Below, in pieces: positions 44,040 through 53,959 of a stretch of 64,000 nucleotides of DNA. Source of the stretch: Pseudomonas sp. Irchel 3A7 (GTDB taxonomy: Bacteria > Pseudomonadota > Gammaproteobacteria > Pseudomonadales > Pseudomonadaceae); assembly GCF_900187565.1 (NCBI RefSeq), contig NZ_FYED01000009.1, forward strand, positions 124,001 to 188,000. The letters run 5' to 3'. Each line of letters starts with the position of its first letter. Position 1 is the first letter of the stretch. A program made the position numbers and the translations under genes. The notes below the pieces were generated by a model. It was not told the DNA's origin, searched no databases, and saw only the letters and a program-made list of their open reading frames with translations.

Positions 44040-44104
44040 AATGATCTTTAGCGCAACGAAACAGAGAGAAATATTCTTCTTGGCCGGGCCTATGATTGTT
44101 GTAG

Positions 44105-45412
<1,308 letters not shown>

Positions 45413-45413
45413 C

Positions 45414-46472
45414 ATGAACGATCACAACAACAATATCCAGCTGGAAACCGCCATGACCACGACCACCATGACCATGATCCAGGCCCTGCGCTCGGCCATG
45501 GATGTGATGCTTGAGCGCGACGAAGACGTCGTGGTGTTTGGCCAGGACGTCGGTTACTTCGGCGGCGTCTTCCGTTGCACCGAAGGCCTGCAGACCAAGT
45601 ACGGCACCTCGCGGGTGTTCGACGCGCCGATTTCTGAAAGCGGGATCGTTGGCACCGCCGTGGGCATGGGCGCCTACGGTCTGCGCCCGGTGGTGGAAAT
45701 CCAGTTCGCTGACTATGTGTACCCGGCCTACGACCAGATCATTTCCGAAGCCGCGCGCCTGCGTTATCGCTCGGCCGGCGAATTCACCGCACCGTTGACC
45801 TTGCGCATGCCATGCGGCGGCGGCATCTACGGCGGCCAGACTCACAGCCAGAGCATCGAGGCGCTGTTCACCCAAGTGTGTGGCCTGCGTACCGTCATGC
45901 CGTCCAACCCTTACGATGCCAAGGGCCTGTTGATCGCCTCCATCGAAAACGATGACCCGGTGATCTTCCTGGAGCCCAAACGCCTGTACAACGGCCCGTT
46001 CGACGGCCACCACGAACGCCCGGTGACCCCTTGGTCGAAACACGCCGCCGCACAGGTTCCGGACGGTTACTACACCGTGCCGCTGGACGTCGCCGCCATC
46101 GCCCGCCCGGGCAAGGACGTCACCGTGCTGACCTACGGCACCACCGTCTACGTGTCGCAAGTCGCCGCTGAAGAAAGCGGCGTGGATGCCGAAGTCATCG
46201 ACCTGCGCAGCCTGTGGCCCCTGGACCTGGAAACCATCACCAAGTCGGTGAAGAAAACCGGGCGCTGCGTGATCGTTCACGAAGCGACTCGCACCTGCGG
46301 TTTCGGCGCCGAACTGGCGGCGTTGGTACAAGAGCACTGCTTCCACCACCTGGAAGCGCCGATCGAACGCGTCACCGGTTGGGACACCCCCTACCCGCAC
46401 GCGCAAGAGTGGGCGTATTTCCCAGGGCCGTCCCGTGTGGGCGCGGCGTTGAAACGGGTCATGGAGGTCTGA
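45414..46472 (+). CDS. bkdA2: Branched-chain 2-oxoacid dehydrogenase E1 beta
   Basis: 352 residues, 1 nt after bkdA1. Transketolase-like beta subunit: VVFGQDVGYFGGVFRCTEGL, DAPISESGIVGTAVGMG, VEIQFADYVYPAYDQI. Later in-frame ATGs (for example 45453) would give shorter forms. Confidence 0.96.
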   Translation: MNDHNNNIQLETAMTTTTMTMIQALRSAMDVMLERDEDVVVFGQDVGYFGGVFRCTEGLQTKYGTSRVFDAPISESGIVGTAVGMGAYGLRPVVEIQFADYVYPAYDQIISEAARLRYRSAGEFTAPLTLRMPCGGGIYGGQTHSQSIEALFTQVCGLRTVMPSNPYDAKGLLIASIENDDPVIFLEPKRLYNGPFDGHHERPVTPWSKHAAAQVPDGYYTVPLDVAAIARPGKDVTVLTYGTTVYVSQVAAEESGVDAEVIDLRSLWPLDLETITKSVKKTGRCVIVHEATRTCGFGAELAALVQEHCFHHLEAPIERVTGWDTPYPHAQEWAYFPGPSRVGAALKRVMEV

Positions 46473-47747
46473 ATGGGCACGCACGTTATCAAGATGCCGG
46501 ACATCGGCGAAGGCATCGCAGAAGTTGAATTGTCTCAGTGGCACGTGAAAGTCGGCGACATGGTCGTCGAAGATCAGGTGCTGGCCGATGTCATGACCGA
46601 CAAGGCGATGGTGGATATTCCGTCGCCGGTGCATGGCAAAGTCATCGCCCTCGGCGGGCAGCCGGGCGAAGTCATGGCGGTCGGCAGCGTGCTGATCAGC
46701 ATTGAAGTCGAAGGCGCGGGCAACGTTAAGGAATCGGCTGCGCCAGCGGCTGCCGTTAAAGAAGCACCTGCGGCGGCGCCGAAAGCCGAACCCGTCGTGG
46801 AAAGCAAACCGGCTCCCGTCGCACCTCGTCCGGCAGCCGTTTGCCAGGGCCCCATGGTCGCTCGCGAAGCCGATGAGCGTCCGCTGGCCTCCCCGGCGGT
46901 ACGCAAGCATGCACTCGACCTCGGCATTCAACTGCGCCTGGTCCGTGGTAGCGGCCCGGCGGGTCGCGTGTTGCACGAAGACCTGGATGCCTATCTGGCT
47001 CAGGGTCAGTCGAATGCATCGTCCGTCAGCAGCGCTTACGCCCAGCGTAACGACGAAGAGCAGATCCCGGTGATCGGCATGCGCCGCAAGATTGCCCAGC
47101 GCATGCAGGACGCCACGCAACGCGCCGCCCACTTCAGTTATGTCGAGGAAATCGACGTGACGGCCGTGGAAGAGCTGCGCGCGCACCTCAACGAAAAACA
47201 CGGCGCGACCCGCGGCAAGCTGACCTTGCTGCCGTTCCTGGTCCGCGCCATGGTCGTCGCCCTGCGCGATTTCCCGCAGATCAATGCCCGCTACGACGAC
47301 GAAGCCCAGGTCATCACCCGCCTCGGCGCGGTGCATGTGGGCATCGCCACCCAGGCCGACATCGGCCTGATGGTGCCGGTGGTGCGTCACGCCGAAGCCC
47401 GCAGCCTGTGGGACAGCGCAGCGGAAATCGCCCGTTTGGCCACCGCCGCGCGCAATGGCAAGGCCAGCCGCGATGAACTGTCCGGCTCGAGCATTACCCT
47501 GACCAGCCTCGGCGCGTTGGGCGGCATCGTCAGCACTCCGGTACTGAACCTGCCGGAAGTGGCGATTGTCGGCGTGAACAAGATCGTCGAACGGCCGATG
47601 GTGATCAAAGGCCAGATCGTGGTCCGCAAGATGATGAACCTCTCCAGCTCCTTCGATCACCGCGTGGTCGACGGCATGGACGCGGCGCTCTTCATCCAGG
47701 CCATCCGCGGCCTGCTCGAACAACCCGCCACGCTGTTTATGGAGTAA
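46473..47747 (+). CDS. bkdB: Branched-chain 2-oxoacid dehydrogenase E2
   Basis: 424 residues, starting directly after bkdA2. Lipoyl domain (1-80) with Lys44 in VMTDKAMVDI, an Ala/Pro/Glu linker (about 85-125), E3-binding domain (about 136-172, ASPAVRKHALDLGI), and catalytic domain ending with SSSFDHRVVDGMDAALF. Transfers the acyl group to CoA. Confidence 0.96.
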   Translation: MGTHVIKMPDIGEGIAEVELSQWHVKVGDMVVEDQVLADVMTDKAMVDIPSPVHGKVIALGGQPGEVMAVGSVLISIEVEGAGNVKESAAPAAAVKEAPAAAPKAEPVVESKPAPVAPRPAAVCQGPMVAREADERPLASPAVRKHALDLGIQLRLVRGSGPAGRVLHEDLDAYLAQGQSNASSVSSAYAQRNDEEQIPVIGMRRKIAQRMQDATQRAAHFSYVEEIDVTAVEELRAHLNEKHGATRGKLTLLPFLVRAMVVALRDFPQINARYDDEAQVITRLGAVHVGIATQADIGLMVPVVRHAEARSLWDSAAEIARLATAARNGKASRDELSGSSITLTSLGALGGIVSTPVLNLPEVAIVGVNKIVERPMVIKGQIVVRKMMNLSSSFDHRVVDGMDAALFIQAIRGLLEQPATLFME

Positions 47748-47750
47748 GAC

Positions 47751-49133
47751 ATGCAAACTCTGCACACCACACTGCTGATCATCGGCGGCGGCCCTGGCGG
47801 TTATGTGACGGCAATCCGTGCCGGTCAGTTGGGTATTGCGACCATTCTGGTAGAAGGCGAATCGTTGGGCGGCACCTGCCTGAACATTGGCTGCATTCCA
47901 TCCAAGGCACTGATTCACGTCGCCGAGCAGTTCCATCAGACGCAACATCACAGCCAGTATTCGGCGCTGGGCATCAACGTGTCCGCGCCGACGCTGGATA
48001 TCGGTAAAAGCGTCGAGTGGAAGGACGGCATCGTCGATCGCCTGACCACCGGCGTCGCGGCGCTGCTGAAAAAGAACAAGGTCCAGGTCGTGCAAGGCTG
48101 GGCCAAAGTGGTCGACGGTAAAACCGTCGACGTCGGCGACACCCGCATTCAGTGCGAACACCTGGTGCTGGCCACCGGCTCCAAAAGCGTGAACCTGCCG
48201 ATGCTGCCGATTGGCGGGCCGATCATCTCCTCCACCGAAGCCCTGGCGCCGACGGCCGTGCCGAAGCGGCTGGTCGTGGTCGGTGGCGGCTACATCGGTC
48301 TGGAATTGGGCATTGCCTACCGCAAACTCGGGGCCGAGGTCAGCGTGGTCGAGGCTCAGGAGCGCATCCTGCCGGCCTACGACGCCGAACTGACCCAGCC
48401 GGTACACGATGAGCTGAAGAAACTCGGCGTGAAGCTTTACTTGAAGCACAGCGTGCAAGGCTTTGATTCAACGGCGAATACCTTGCAGGTACTGGATCCG
48501 AACGGTGACACCCTGAACCTGGAAACCGATCAGGTGCTGGTGGCCGTGGGCCGCAAGCCGAACACCCAGGGTTGGAACCTCGAAGCACTGAACCTGGACA
48601 TGAACGGCTCGTCGATCAAGATCGACAACCGCTGCCAGACCAGCATGCGCAACGTGTATGCCATCGGTGACCTGAGCGGTGAACCGATGCTCGCTCACCG
48701 GGCCATGGCCCAGGGCGAGATGGTGGCCGAACTGATCAGCGGCAAAACCCGCGAGTTCAACCCCACCGCCATCGCCGCCGTGTGCTTCACCGACCCGGAA
48801 CTGGTGGTGGTCGGCAAGACCCCGGACGAGGCCAAGGCGGCCGGCTGGGACTGCATCGTTTCCAGCTTCCCGTTCGCCGCCAATGGCCGGGCGATGACCC
48901 TGGAATCGAAAAGCGGCTTCGTGCGCGTAGTCGCCCGTCGCGACAATCACGTGATTGTCGGCTGGCAGGCGGTGGGCGTCGGGGTGTCCGAACTGTCGAC
49001 GGCGTTTGCGCAAAGCCTGGAAATGGGCGCACGGCTGGAAGACATCGGCGGCACCATCCATGCGCATCCGACGCTCGGCGAGGCGGTGCAGGAAGCGGCG
49101 TTGCGAGCACTTGGCCACGCACTGCACCTGTGA
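47751..49133 (+). CDS. lpdV: Lipoamide dehydrogenase of the branched-chain complex (LPD-Val)
   Basis: 460 residues. FAD motif [16 protein letters not shown], redox pair Cys43/Cys48 in [17 protein letters not shown] motif [12 protein letters not shown] and the His-Glu dyad region [13 protein letters not shown]. The E3 specific to the bkd complex in Pseudomonas. Last gene of the operon. Confidence 0.96.
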   Translation: MQTLHTTLLIIGGGPGGYVTAIRAGQLGIATILVEGESLGGTCLNIGCIPSKALIHVAEQFHQTQHHSQYSALGINVSAPTLDIGKSVEWKDGIVDRLTTGVAALLKKNKVQVVQGWAKVVDGKTVDVGDTRIQCEHLVLATGSKSVNLPMLPIGGPIISSTEALAPTAVPKRLVVVGGGYIGLELGIAYRKLGAEVSVVEAQERILPAYDAELTQPVHDELKKLGVKLYLKHSVQGFDSTANTLQVLDPNGDTLNLETDQVLVAVGRKPNTQGWNLEALNLDMNGSSIKIDNRCQTSMRNVYAIGDLSGEPMLAHRAMAQGEMVAELISGKTREFNPTAIAAVCFTDPELVVVGKTPDEAKAAGWDCIVSSFPFAANGRAMTLESKSGFVRVVARRDNHVIVGWQAVGVGVSELSTAFAQSLEMGARLEDIGGTIHAHPTLGEAVQEAALRALGHALHL

Positions 49134-49165
49134 TTCAGAACAATTGACGGCGGCAGTGCTGGCCT

Positions 49166-49240
49166 CTTCGCGAGCAGGCTCGCTCCCACATTGGATTTAT
49201 GGCGTTCACATAACCCTGTGGGAGCGAGCCTGCTCGCGAA
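49166..49240. repeat. REP doublet R17
   Basis: Main-family arms between lpdV and ilvE. Confidence 0.9.
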
Positions 49241-49385
49241 TTCTCAAGGACAACACCATTTATCTGCCTGTCATCCGATAGTCCGGGCTGCGAAATGGGC
49301 CCGGAATGAAGTATTGTTGTGCCCATCCGGAAAAACGTCAGAAGCCTTGAACCGTTTCGGCGGTTGTTAAGTGATAGAGGGTGTC

Positions 49386-50405
49386 ATGGGTAACGAAAGC
49401 ATCAACTGGGACAAGCTGGGTTTTGACTACATCAAGACCGACAAACGCTATCTGTCGTACTGGCGTAATGGCGAGTGGGACAAAGGCACCCTGACCGAAG
49501 ACAACGTGCTGCACATCAGCGAAGGCTCCACTGCCCTTCACTATGGCCAGCAATGCTTCGAAGGCCTGAAGGCCTATCGTTGCAAGGACGGCTCGATCAA
49601 CCTGTTCCGCCCGGACCAGAACGCCGCGCGCATGCAACGCAGCTGCGCCCGCCTGCTGATGCCGCACGTGTCCACCGAACAGTTCATCGAAGCGTGCAAG
49701 GACGTGGTCCGCGCCAACGAGCGCTTCATCCCGCCTTACGGCACCGGCGGCGCGCTGTACCTGCGTCCGTTCGTGATCGGCGTGGGTGACAACATCGGCG
49801 TGCGTACCGCCCCCGAGTTCATCTTCTCGGTGTTTGCGATCCCGGTCGGCGCCTACTTCAAGGGCGGCCTGACCCCGCATAACTTCCTGATTTCCTCCTA
49901 CGACCGTGCTGCACCACAGGGCACCGGCGCGGCCAAGGTCGGTGGCAACTACGCTGCCAGCCTGATGCCGGGCTCCCAGGCCAAGAAGGCACACTTCGCC
50001 GACTGCATCTACCTGGACCCGCTGACCCACACCAAGATCGAAGAAGTCGGCTCGGCCAACTTCTTCGGGATCACCCACGACAACAAGTTCGTGACCCCGA
50101 ACTCGCCGTCGGTGCTGCCGGGCATCACCCGCCTGTCGCTGATCGAGCTGGCCAAATCCCGTCTGGGCCTGGAAGTGATCGAAGGCGACGTGTTCATCGA
50201 CAAGCTTTCGGACTTCAAGGAAGCCGGCGCCTGCGGTACCGCTGCCGTGATCACGCCGATCGGCGGCATCAACTACAACGACCACCTGCACGTGTTCCAC
50301 AGCGAAACCGAAGTCGGTCCGATCACCCAGAAGCTCTACAAAGAGCTGACCGGCGTGCAAACCGGCGACATCGAAGCGCCAGCAGGCTGGATCGTCAAGG
50401 TTTGA
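49386..50405 (+). CDS. ilvE: Branched-chain aminotransferase
   Basis: 339 residues from ATG 49386, with GAGG 5 nt upstream; the in-frame GTG at 49371 lacks a ribosome site. Fold type IV PLP enzyme with YGQQCFEGLKAYRC and the PLP Lys region GAAKVGGNYAASL, then GSANFFGI. Interconverts Val, Leu, Ile and their 2-oxoacids, which are substrates of the Bkd complex upstream. Own promoter likely in 49241-49385. Confidence 0.94.
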   Translation: MGNESINWDKLGFDYIKTDKRYLSYWRNGEWDKGTLTEDNVLHISEGSTALHYGQQCFEGLKAYRCKDGSINLFRPDQNAARMQRSCARLLMPHVSTEQFIEACKDVVRANERFIPPYGTGGALYLRPFVIGVGDNIGVRTAPEFIFSVFAIPVGAYFKGGLTPHNFLISSYDRAAPQGTGAAKVGGNYAASLMPGSQAKKAHFADCIYLDPLTHTKIEEVGSANFFGITHDNKFVTPNSPSVLPGITRLSLIELAKSRLGLEVIEGDVFIDKLSDFKEAGACGTAAVITPIGGINYNDHLHVFHSETEVGPITQKLYKELTGVQTGDIEAPAGWIVKV

Positions 50406-50423
50406 TCTGACGTCACCCGCAAT

Positions 50424-50466
50424 AAAAATCGCCGCCCTCGGCTTTCGAGGGCGGCGATTTTTTTTG
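50424..50466. terminator. Bidirectional rho-independent terminator
   Basis: 16-bp perfect stem from AAAATCGCCGCCCTCG (50425-50440) and its complement (50446-50461), loop GCTTT, followed by T8; A-rich on the other side, so it can also end the convergent MEKHLA gene. Confidence 0.93.
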
Positions 50467-50483
50467 CCTGGCTAAAGGTGGAG

Positions 50484-50960
50484 CTAAGCGAGAAGCCCCA
50501 CACGCTCCGGATCCGGCCAGAACAAGGCCGCCTGTCCGCAGGGAGCGCCCTGCTCATCGATCAGCGTCCACACGCTGCCTTCGTGAATCATGAAGGCTTG
50601 CCCCAGGCGATCCACCCGATAGCCGCTGTAGCCATGGGCGATGCCGTTGGCGGTGACCTGTTCCAGCAAGGTCTGACGCATTTCCCTGTCCAGCGGCGAG
50701 GCACTGAAACGCGAAGGCATGCCGATGAACTGTTCGCGCGGGTACTTGAAACAGGCCAGCGCCTGCTCATTGACATAGTAAAAAAGCGGATCGGCTTGCG
50801 TGCCGTGGGCCAGCAAGGCGTACGGTGCATGGGCATGCAGCCAGGCCAGCCGCTCGTCTGCGCTCAGGGAATCGGGGGTGGGCAAGCCAGCGCCTGTCCA
50901 GTGTCGATAAGCAGTGTCCAGTTGTTGGACCGTCTCCATGAATTCGTTGATTGGCGACAT
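50484..50960 (-). CDS. MEKHLA-domain protein
   Basis: 158 residues. Matches the MEKHLA family (PAS-like small protein): LLAHGTQADPLFYYVNEQALACF, MPSRFSASPLDREMRQ, GYSGYRVDRLGQAFMIHEG. Function unknown; related domains occur in plant HD-ZIP III factors. Convergent with ilvE, sharing its terminator. Confidence 0.8.
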   Translation of the reverse strand: MSPINEFMETVQQLDTAYRHWTGAGLPTPDSLSADERLAWLHAHAPYALLAHGTQADPLFYYVNEQALACFKYPREQFIGMPSRFSASPLDREMRQTLLEQVTANGIAHGYSGYRVDRLGQAFMIHEGSVWTLIDEQGAPCGQAALFWPDPERVGLLA

Positions 50961-51054
50961 GGGTTTCCTTCCAGAGCAACGTAATGGGTCGTGAAGCGCA
51001 CCGACGCTACTAAAAAGCCGTCCTGAAAAACAGCCTCAGATACGTGATTGCTCC

Positions 51055-51156
51055 TTGTAGGAGCGAACTCGTTCGCGATCGTCGTTAACGATTCCGCGTT
51101 AAACCAGATGCCCAACGGCGTTTTTGGGCTTCTCGCGAGCAGAGCTCGCGCCTGCA
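51055..51156. repeat. Degenerate REP doublet R18
   Basis: TTGTAGGAGCGAACTCGTTCG and TCGCGAGCAGAGCTCGCGCCTGCAG arms with several mismatches. They lie in a 364-nt gap between the MEKHLA and SDR genes that also holds a hairpin (51165-51200) and a terminator-like element (51251-51277) but no supported protein gene. Confidence 0.7.
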
Positions 51157-51164
51157 GAATCAGA

Positions 51165-51200
51165 GCAGTCATTAAGACTATATGAAGTCCTAATGACTGC
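51165..51200. other. Long hairpin in MEKHLA-SDR gap
   Basis: GCAGTCATTA (51165-51174) pairs with TAATGACTGC (51191-51200), extended by GACT/AGTC after one mismatch, loop ATATGA. Operator or RNA structure. Confidence 0.5.
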
Positions 51201-51250
51201 ATGCGTAACGAGTCATAAAAACCACCATCACGCATAGACACCAATGTTTT

Positions 51251-51277
51251 CAGGCCCTTCCAGTTGGCCTGCTTTTT
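51251..51277 (+). terminator. Terminator-like element ahead of SDR gene
   Basis: CAGGCC (51251-51256) and GGCCTG (51266-51271) followed by CTTTTT. It sits 48 nt before the SDR start on the same strand, so it may be an attenuator or the end of a small RNA. Confidence 0.5.
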
Positions 51278-51324
51278 GGTAGGTGTATTGCGAAAGCTCA
51301 TTTACCCAAAAAGGAACCCAGTGT

Positions 51325-52068
51325 ATGAACAATGCTTTTCAGGATCGTCTGGCCGTCGTCACCGGCGCCAGTTCCGGAATCGGCCTGGCCGTTACGGAAC
51401 GGCTGCTGGCCCAGGGTGCCCGCGTGTTGGCAATGTCGCGTCAGATCGGCGGTCTCGGTGAATTGGCCGAACGCTTCAAGACGCAGCTGTCGTGGGTAGC
51501 CGGTGATGTCACCCGGCAGGCCGACCTGGAGCGGCTGGCAAACCAGGCTTCGACCCTGGGGCCCGTGAGTTTCCTGGTGCCGAACGCCGGCATTGCGGAA
51601 CTGGCCGACGGACTCGATTTGACTGCTTTCGACCGGCAATGGGCGGTCAACGGCGCCGGGGCGCTGAACACCCTGGCCTGCCTGCGCGGGCAACTGGCGG
51701 CATCCGCCTCGGTGGTGTTCATTGGCACCTTCCTCGCGCAAGTGACCTTTCCAGGCCTGGCTGCCTACATCGCCTCCAAAGCCGCATTGATCCACCATGC
51801 CCGTACCCTGGCGGTGGAACTGGCGCCCCACGGCATTCGTATCAACACCGTGTCTCCCGGCCCTACCGCGACCCCCATCTGGTCAACGCTCGGACTGAAG
51901 AACGAAGAGTTGAACGCTGTCGCCAACACGGTCAATGAGCGCTTGCTCGGCGGTCAGTTCCTGGAACCAGGCGCGGTCGCCGATGTGATTGTGTTCCAGC
52001 TTGGCAACGGTGCGCGCAACGTGATCGGCCAGGACTGGGTGGTTGATAGCGGGTACACGATTCGCTAG
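51325..52068 (+). CDS. Short-chain dehydrogenase/reductase
   Basis: 247 residues from ATG 51325 with AAGGAA upstream. Classical SDR: TGASSGIG (13-20), NAG (87-89) and catalytic Tyr148/Lys152 in YIASK. At the usual catalytic Ser position, 13 residues before the Tyr, there is Thr135 (GTFLAQ). C-terminal SPGPTATPIW and GQDWVVDSGYTIR. Substrate unknown. Confidence 0.85.
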   Translation: MNNAFQDRLAVVTGASSGIGLAVTERLLAQGARVLAMSRQIGGLGELAERFKTQLSWVAGDVTRQADLERLANQASTLGPVSFLVPNAGIAELADGLDLTAFDRQWAVNGAGALNTLACLRGQLAASASVVFIGTFLAQVTFPGLAAYIASKAALIHHARTLAVELAPHGIRINTVSPGPTATPIWSTLGLKNEELNAVANTVNERLLGGQFLEPGAVADVIVFQLGNGARNVIGQDWVVDSGYTIR

Positions 52069-52090
52069 TTCCAGCATTTAGATCAGTAGA

Positions 52091-52140
52091 TAGCAGCCTG
52101 CGGCAAGCTACCTCCACAGGTACTGCCGCAGGCTGCGATC
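52091..52140. repeat. Inverted repeat R19 (GCAGCCTGCGGCA type)
   Basis: ATAGCAGCCTGCGGCAAGC and TGCCGCAGGCTGCGAT arms in the convergent gap between the SDR and FKBP genes; can act as a terminator-like hairpin. A separate repeat family from the main REP. Confidence 0.75.
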
Positions 52141-52149
52141 GTCCCGACT

Positions 52150-52488
52150 TCAATCATCCCGCGTCAGCACTTCCAGCAATTCAATCTCGAAGCTCAGGTT
52201 CGAGTTCGGCGGGATCTTGCCCATCGTGCGTTCGCCATAGGCCAGGTGCGCCGGCACCAGCAACTTGCGCTTGCCGCCGACTTGCATGCCCATGATGCCC
52301 TGGTCCCAGCCCTTGATCACACGCCCGGTGCCGATCACGCACTGGAATGGTTTGCCCCGGCTCCAGGAGGAGTCGAATTCAGTACCGTCTTCCAGCCAGC
52401 CGCGGTATTGGGTGGTGATCAGTGCGCCTTTGACGGCGGCTTTTCCGTCACCCACCTGAAGATCGATTACCTGAAGGTCGTCATTCAT
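52150..52488 (-). CDS. FKBP-type peptidyl-prolyl isomerase
   Basis: 112 residues from ATG 52488. FKBP core: VKGALITTQYRGWLEDGTEF, FDSSW, GRVIKGWDQGIMGMQVGGKR, PAHLAYGER, IPPNSNLSFEIELLEV. No signal peptide, so cytoplasmic. Catalyses proline isomerisation in protein folding. Confidence 0.9.
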   Translation of the reverse strand: MNDDLQVIDLQVGDGKAAVKGALITTQYRGWLEDGTEFDSSWSRGKPFQCVIGTGRVIKGWDQGIMGMQVGGKRKLLVPAHLAYGERTMGKIPPNSNLSFEIELLEVLTRDD

Positions 52489-52671
52489 TGTTTTCACTCG
52501 TATCCTTGTTGCCCGAAAGGCTTGATGGGCGCCGTTTTCCCAGATTTTCAGGCAATTGGCAACCATCGTACCCACTTGACGAGGGTTTGCCGCTGTTTGC
52601 CGAAGTTTGGCTGAACTAAGCTATCCCCCACTTCTCCATACGGTTCACAACGCCATGATGGCAACCTGCGA

Positions 52672-53745
52672 ATGATGTTGCTCTGGACCTGCGCTGCCCT
52701 GGGCTCGGTGATGCTCGTTTTGATCGCCGTGCTGATCGGTCGCGAGCGCGGGTTACGTAAACAGCTGGCCGAATATCGCTCGATCATCAACAGCCTGGCC
52801 GAGGGCCAGAACATCCGCCAGGACGGCGATGCCGAGCGTTTCAAGCGCAGCCAGTACTTCGCCCGAATCGGCACCTGGGACTGGGATGTCGACACCGACA
52901 AGCTCTACTGGTCGGACGCGATCTACGGCATGTTCGGCTTCAAGACCGGCGAAGTAACGCCCTCCTACAGTCTGTTTTGCGCCTGCGTGCACCCCGACGA
53001 TCGGGCCAGGGTCCGGGCCGGCGAATTGCGATGCCTGGCAACCGGCGAAAACCACGACGAGGAGTACCGGGTGATCTGGCCCGACGGCACCATCCGCTGG
53101 CTGCGGGAAACCGGCAACGTGGTCAAGAACGACCGCGATGAAACGATCAAGATGATGGGCGTGGTGCGTGATATCACCGAGGAAAAGGCCTCTGCCAGTT
53201 ACCTGCAACACCTGGCTCATTTCGATCCGCTGACCGGATTGCCCAATCGACTGGTGCTGGAAGAGCGCCTGTCCGAGGCGCTGGAACAGGCACGCGTCAG
53301 CGCCACGAGGGTGGCGCTGGTGTTTGTCGATCTCAACGGATTCAAGGCCATCAACGACCGCTACGGCCATGCAGCCGGCGACCGCGTGCTGATCACCACC
53401 GCCACCCGTTTGAAGAAGATTCTGCGTTCAACCGACACGGTCGCCCGAATCGGCGGCGATGAATTCGTGGTCATTCTTCAGGGCCTGCCACAAGGCATCA
53501 GCCTGCAGGACGAAGCCCGCAGCATCTGCCAGAAAATCTTCATCGAACTCTCCCCGCCCATGACCATCGGCAACGACCAGCGCCACATCGGCACCAGCCT
53601 GGGTGTTGCCGTGTTTCCCGACCATGCGCCGAGCATGGACCGGCTCATCCACATTGCCGACCTGGCGATGTATGCGGCCAAGCGCAGCGGGAATAATCAA
53701 TATCGGTTGGGTGAGCAGGTGGTGAGCCCTAGTCGGGTGGAATGA
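52672..53745 (+). CDS. Membrane-anchored PAS-GGDEF diguanylate cyclase
   Basis: 357 residues. One N-terminal membrane helix (about 3-23), a PAS domain (about 58-172, GTWDWDVDTDKLYWSDAIYG to MGVVRDITEEK), and a GGDEF domain (about 180-345) with the intact active motif GGDEF at 261-265 and an inhibitory-site RxxD (Arg252 to Asp255) five residues before it. Likely makes cyclic di-GMP with product inhibition. No EAL domain. Confidence 0.88.
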   Translation: MMLLWTCAALGSVMLVLIAVLIGRERGLRKQLAEYRSIINSLAEGQNIRQDGDAERFKRSQYFARIGTWDWDVDTDKLYWSDAIYGMFGFKTGEVTPSYSLFCACVHPDDRARVRAGELRCLATGENHDEEYRVIWPDGTIRWLRETGNVVKNDRDETIKMMGVVRDITEEKASASYLQHLAHFDPLTGLPNRLVLEERLSEALEQARVSATRVALVFVDLNGFKAINDRYGHAAGDRVLITTATRLKKILRSTDTVARIGGDEFVVILQGLPQGISLQDEARSICQKIFIELSPPMTIGNDQRHIGTSLGVAVFPDHAPSMDRLIHIADLAMYAAKRSGNNQYRLGEQVVSPSRVE

Positions 53746-53773
53746 GCCGGCATCAGCGCTGGCTGCCAGGACC

Positions 53774-53853
53774 TTTTCGCGAGCAGGCTCGCTCCCACAG
53801 GGGGCTTGTGAAAAACACACCATCCCTGTGGGAGCGAGCCTGCTCGCGAAGGC
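53774..53853. repeat. REP doublet R20
   Basis: Main-family arms between the diguanylate cyclase and Kef-type genes. Confidence 0.9.
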
Positions 53854-53959
53854 GTCGGCACATCCGCCATCAAGCTGACAGACAATCCACGGTAGATCTG
53901 CGGCAACCCCAGCCTTTATCCTTGTCGCCCCCGCCGTACCGAGTTGATGGAGTTTTCTC

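Noticed and set aside
50864-51301. Minus-strand frame of 145 codons in the MEKHLA-SDR gap
   Set aside because: Reads through degenerate REP R18 and into the MEKHLA gene; no ribosome site and no recognisable domain.
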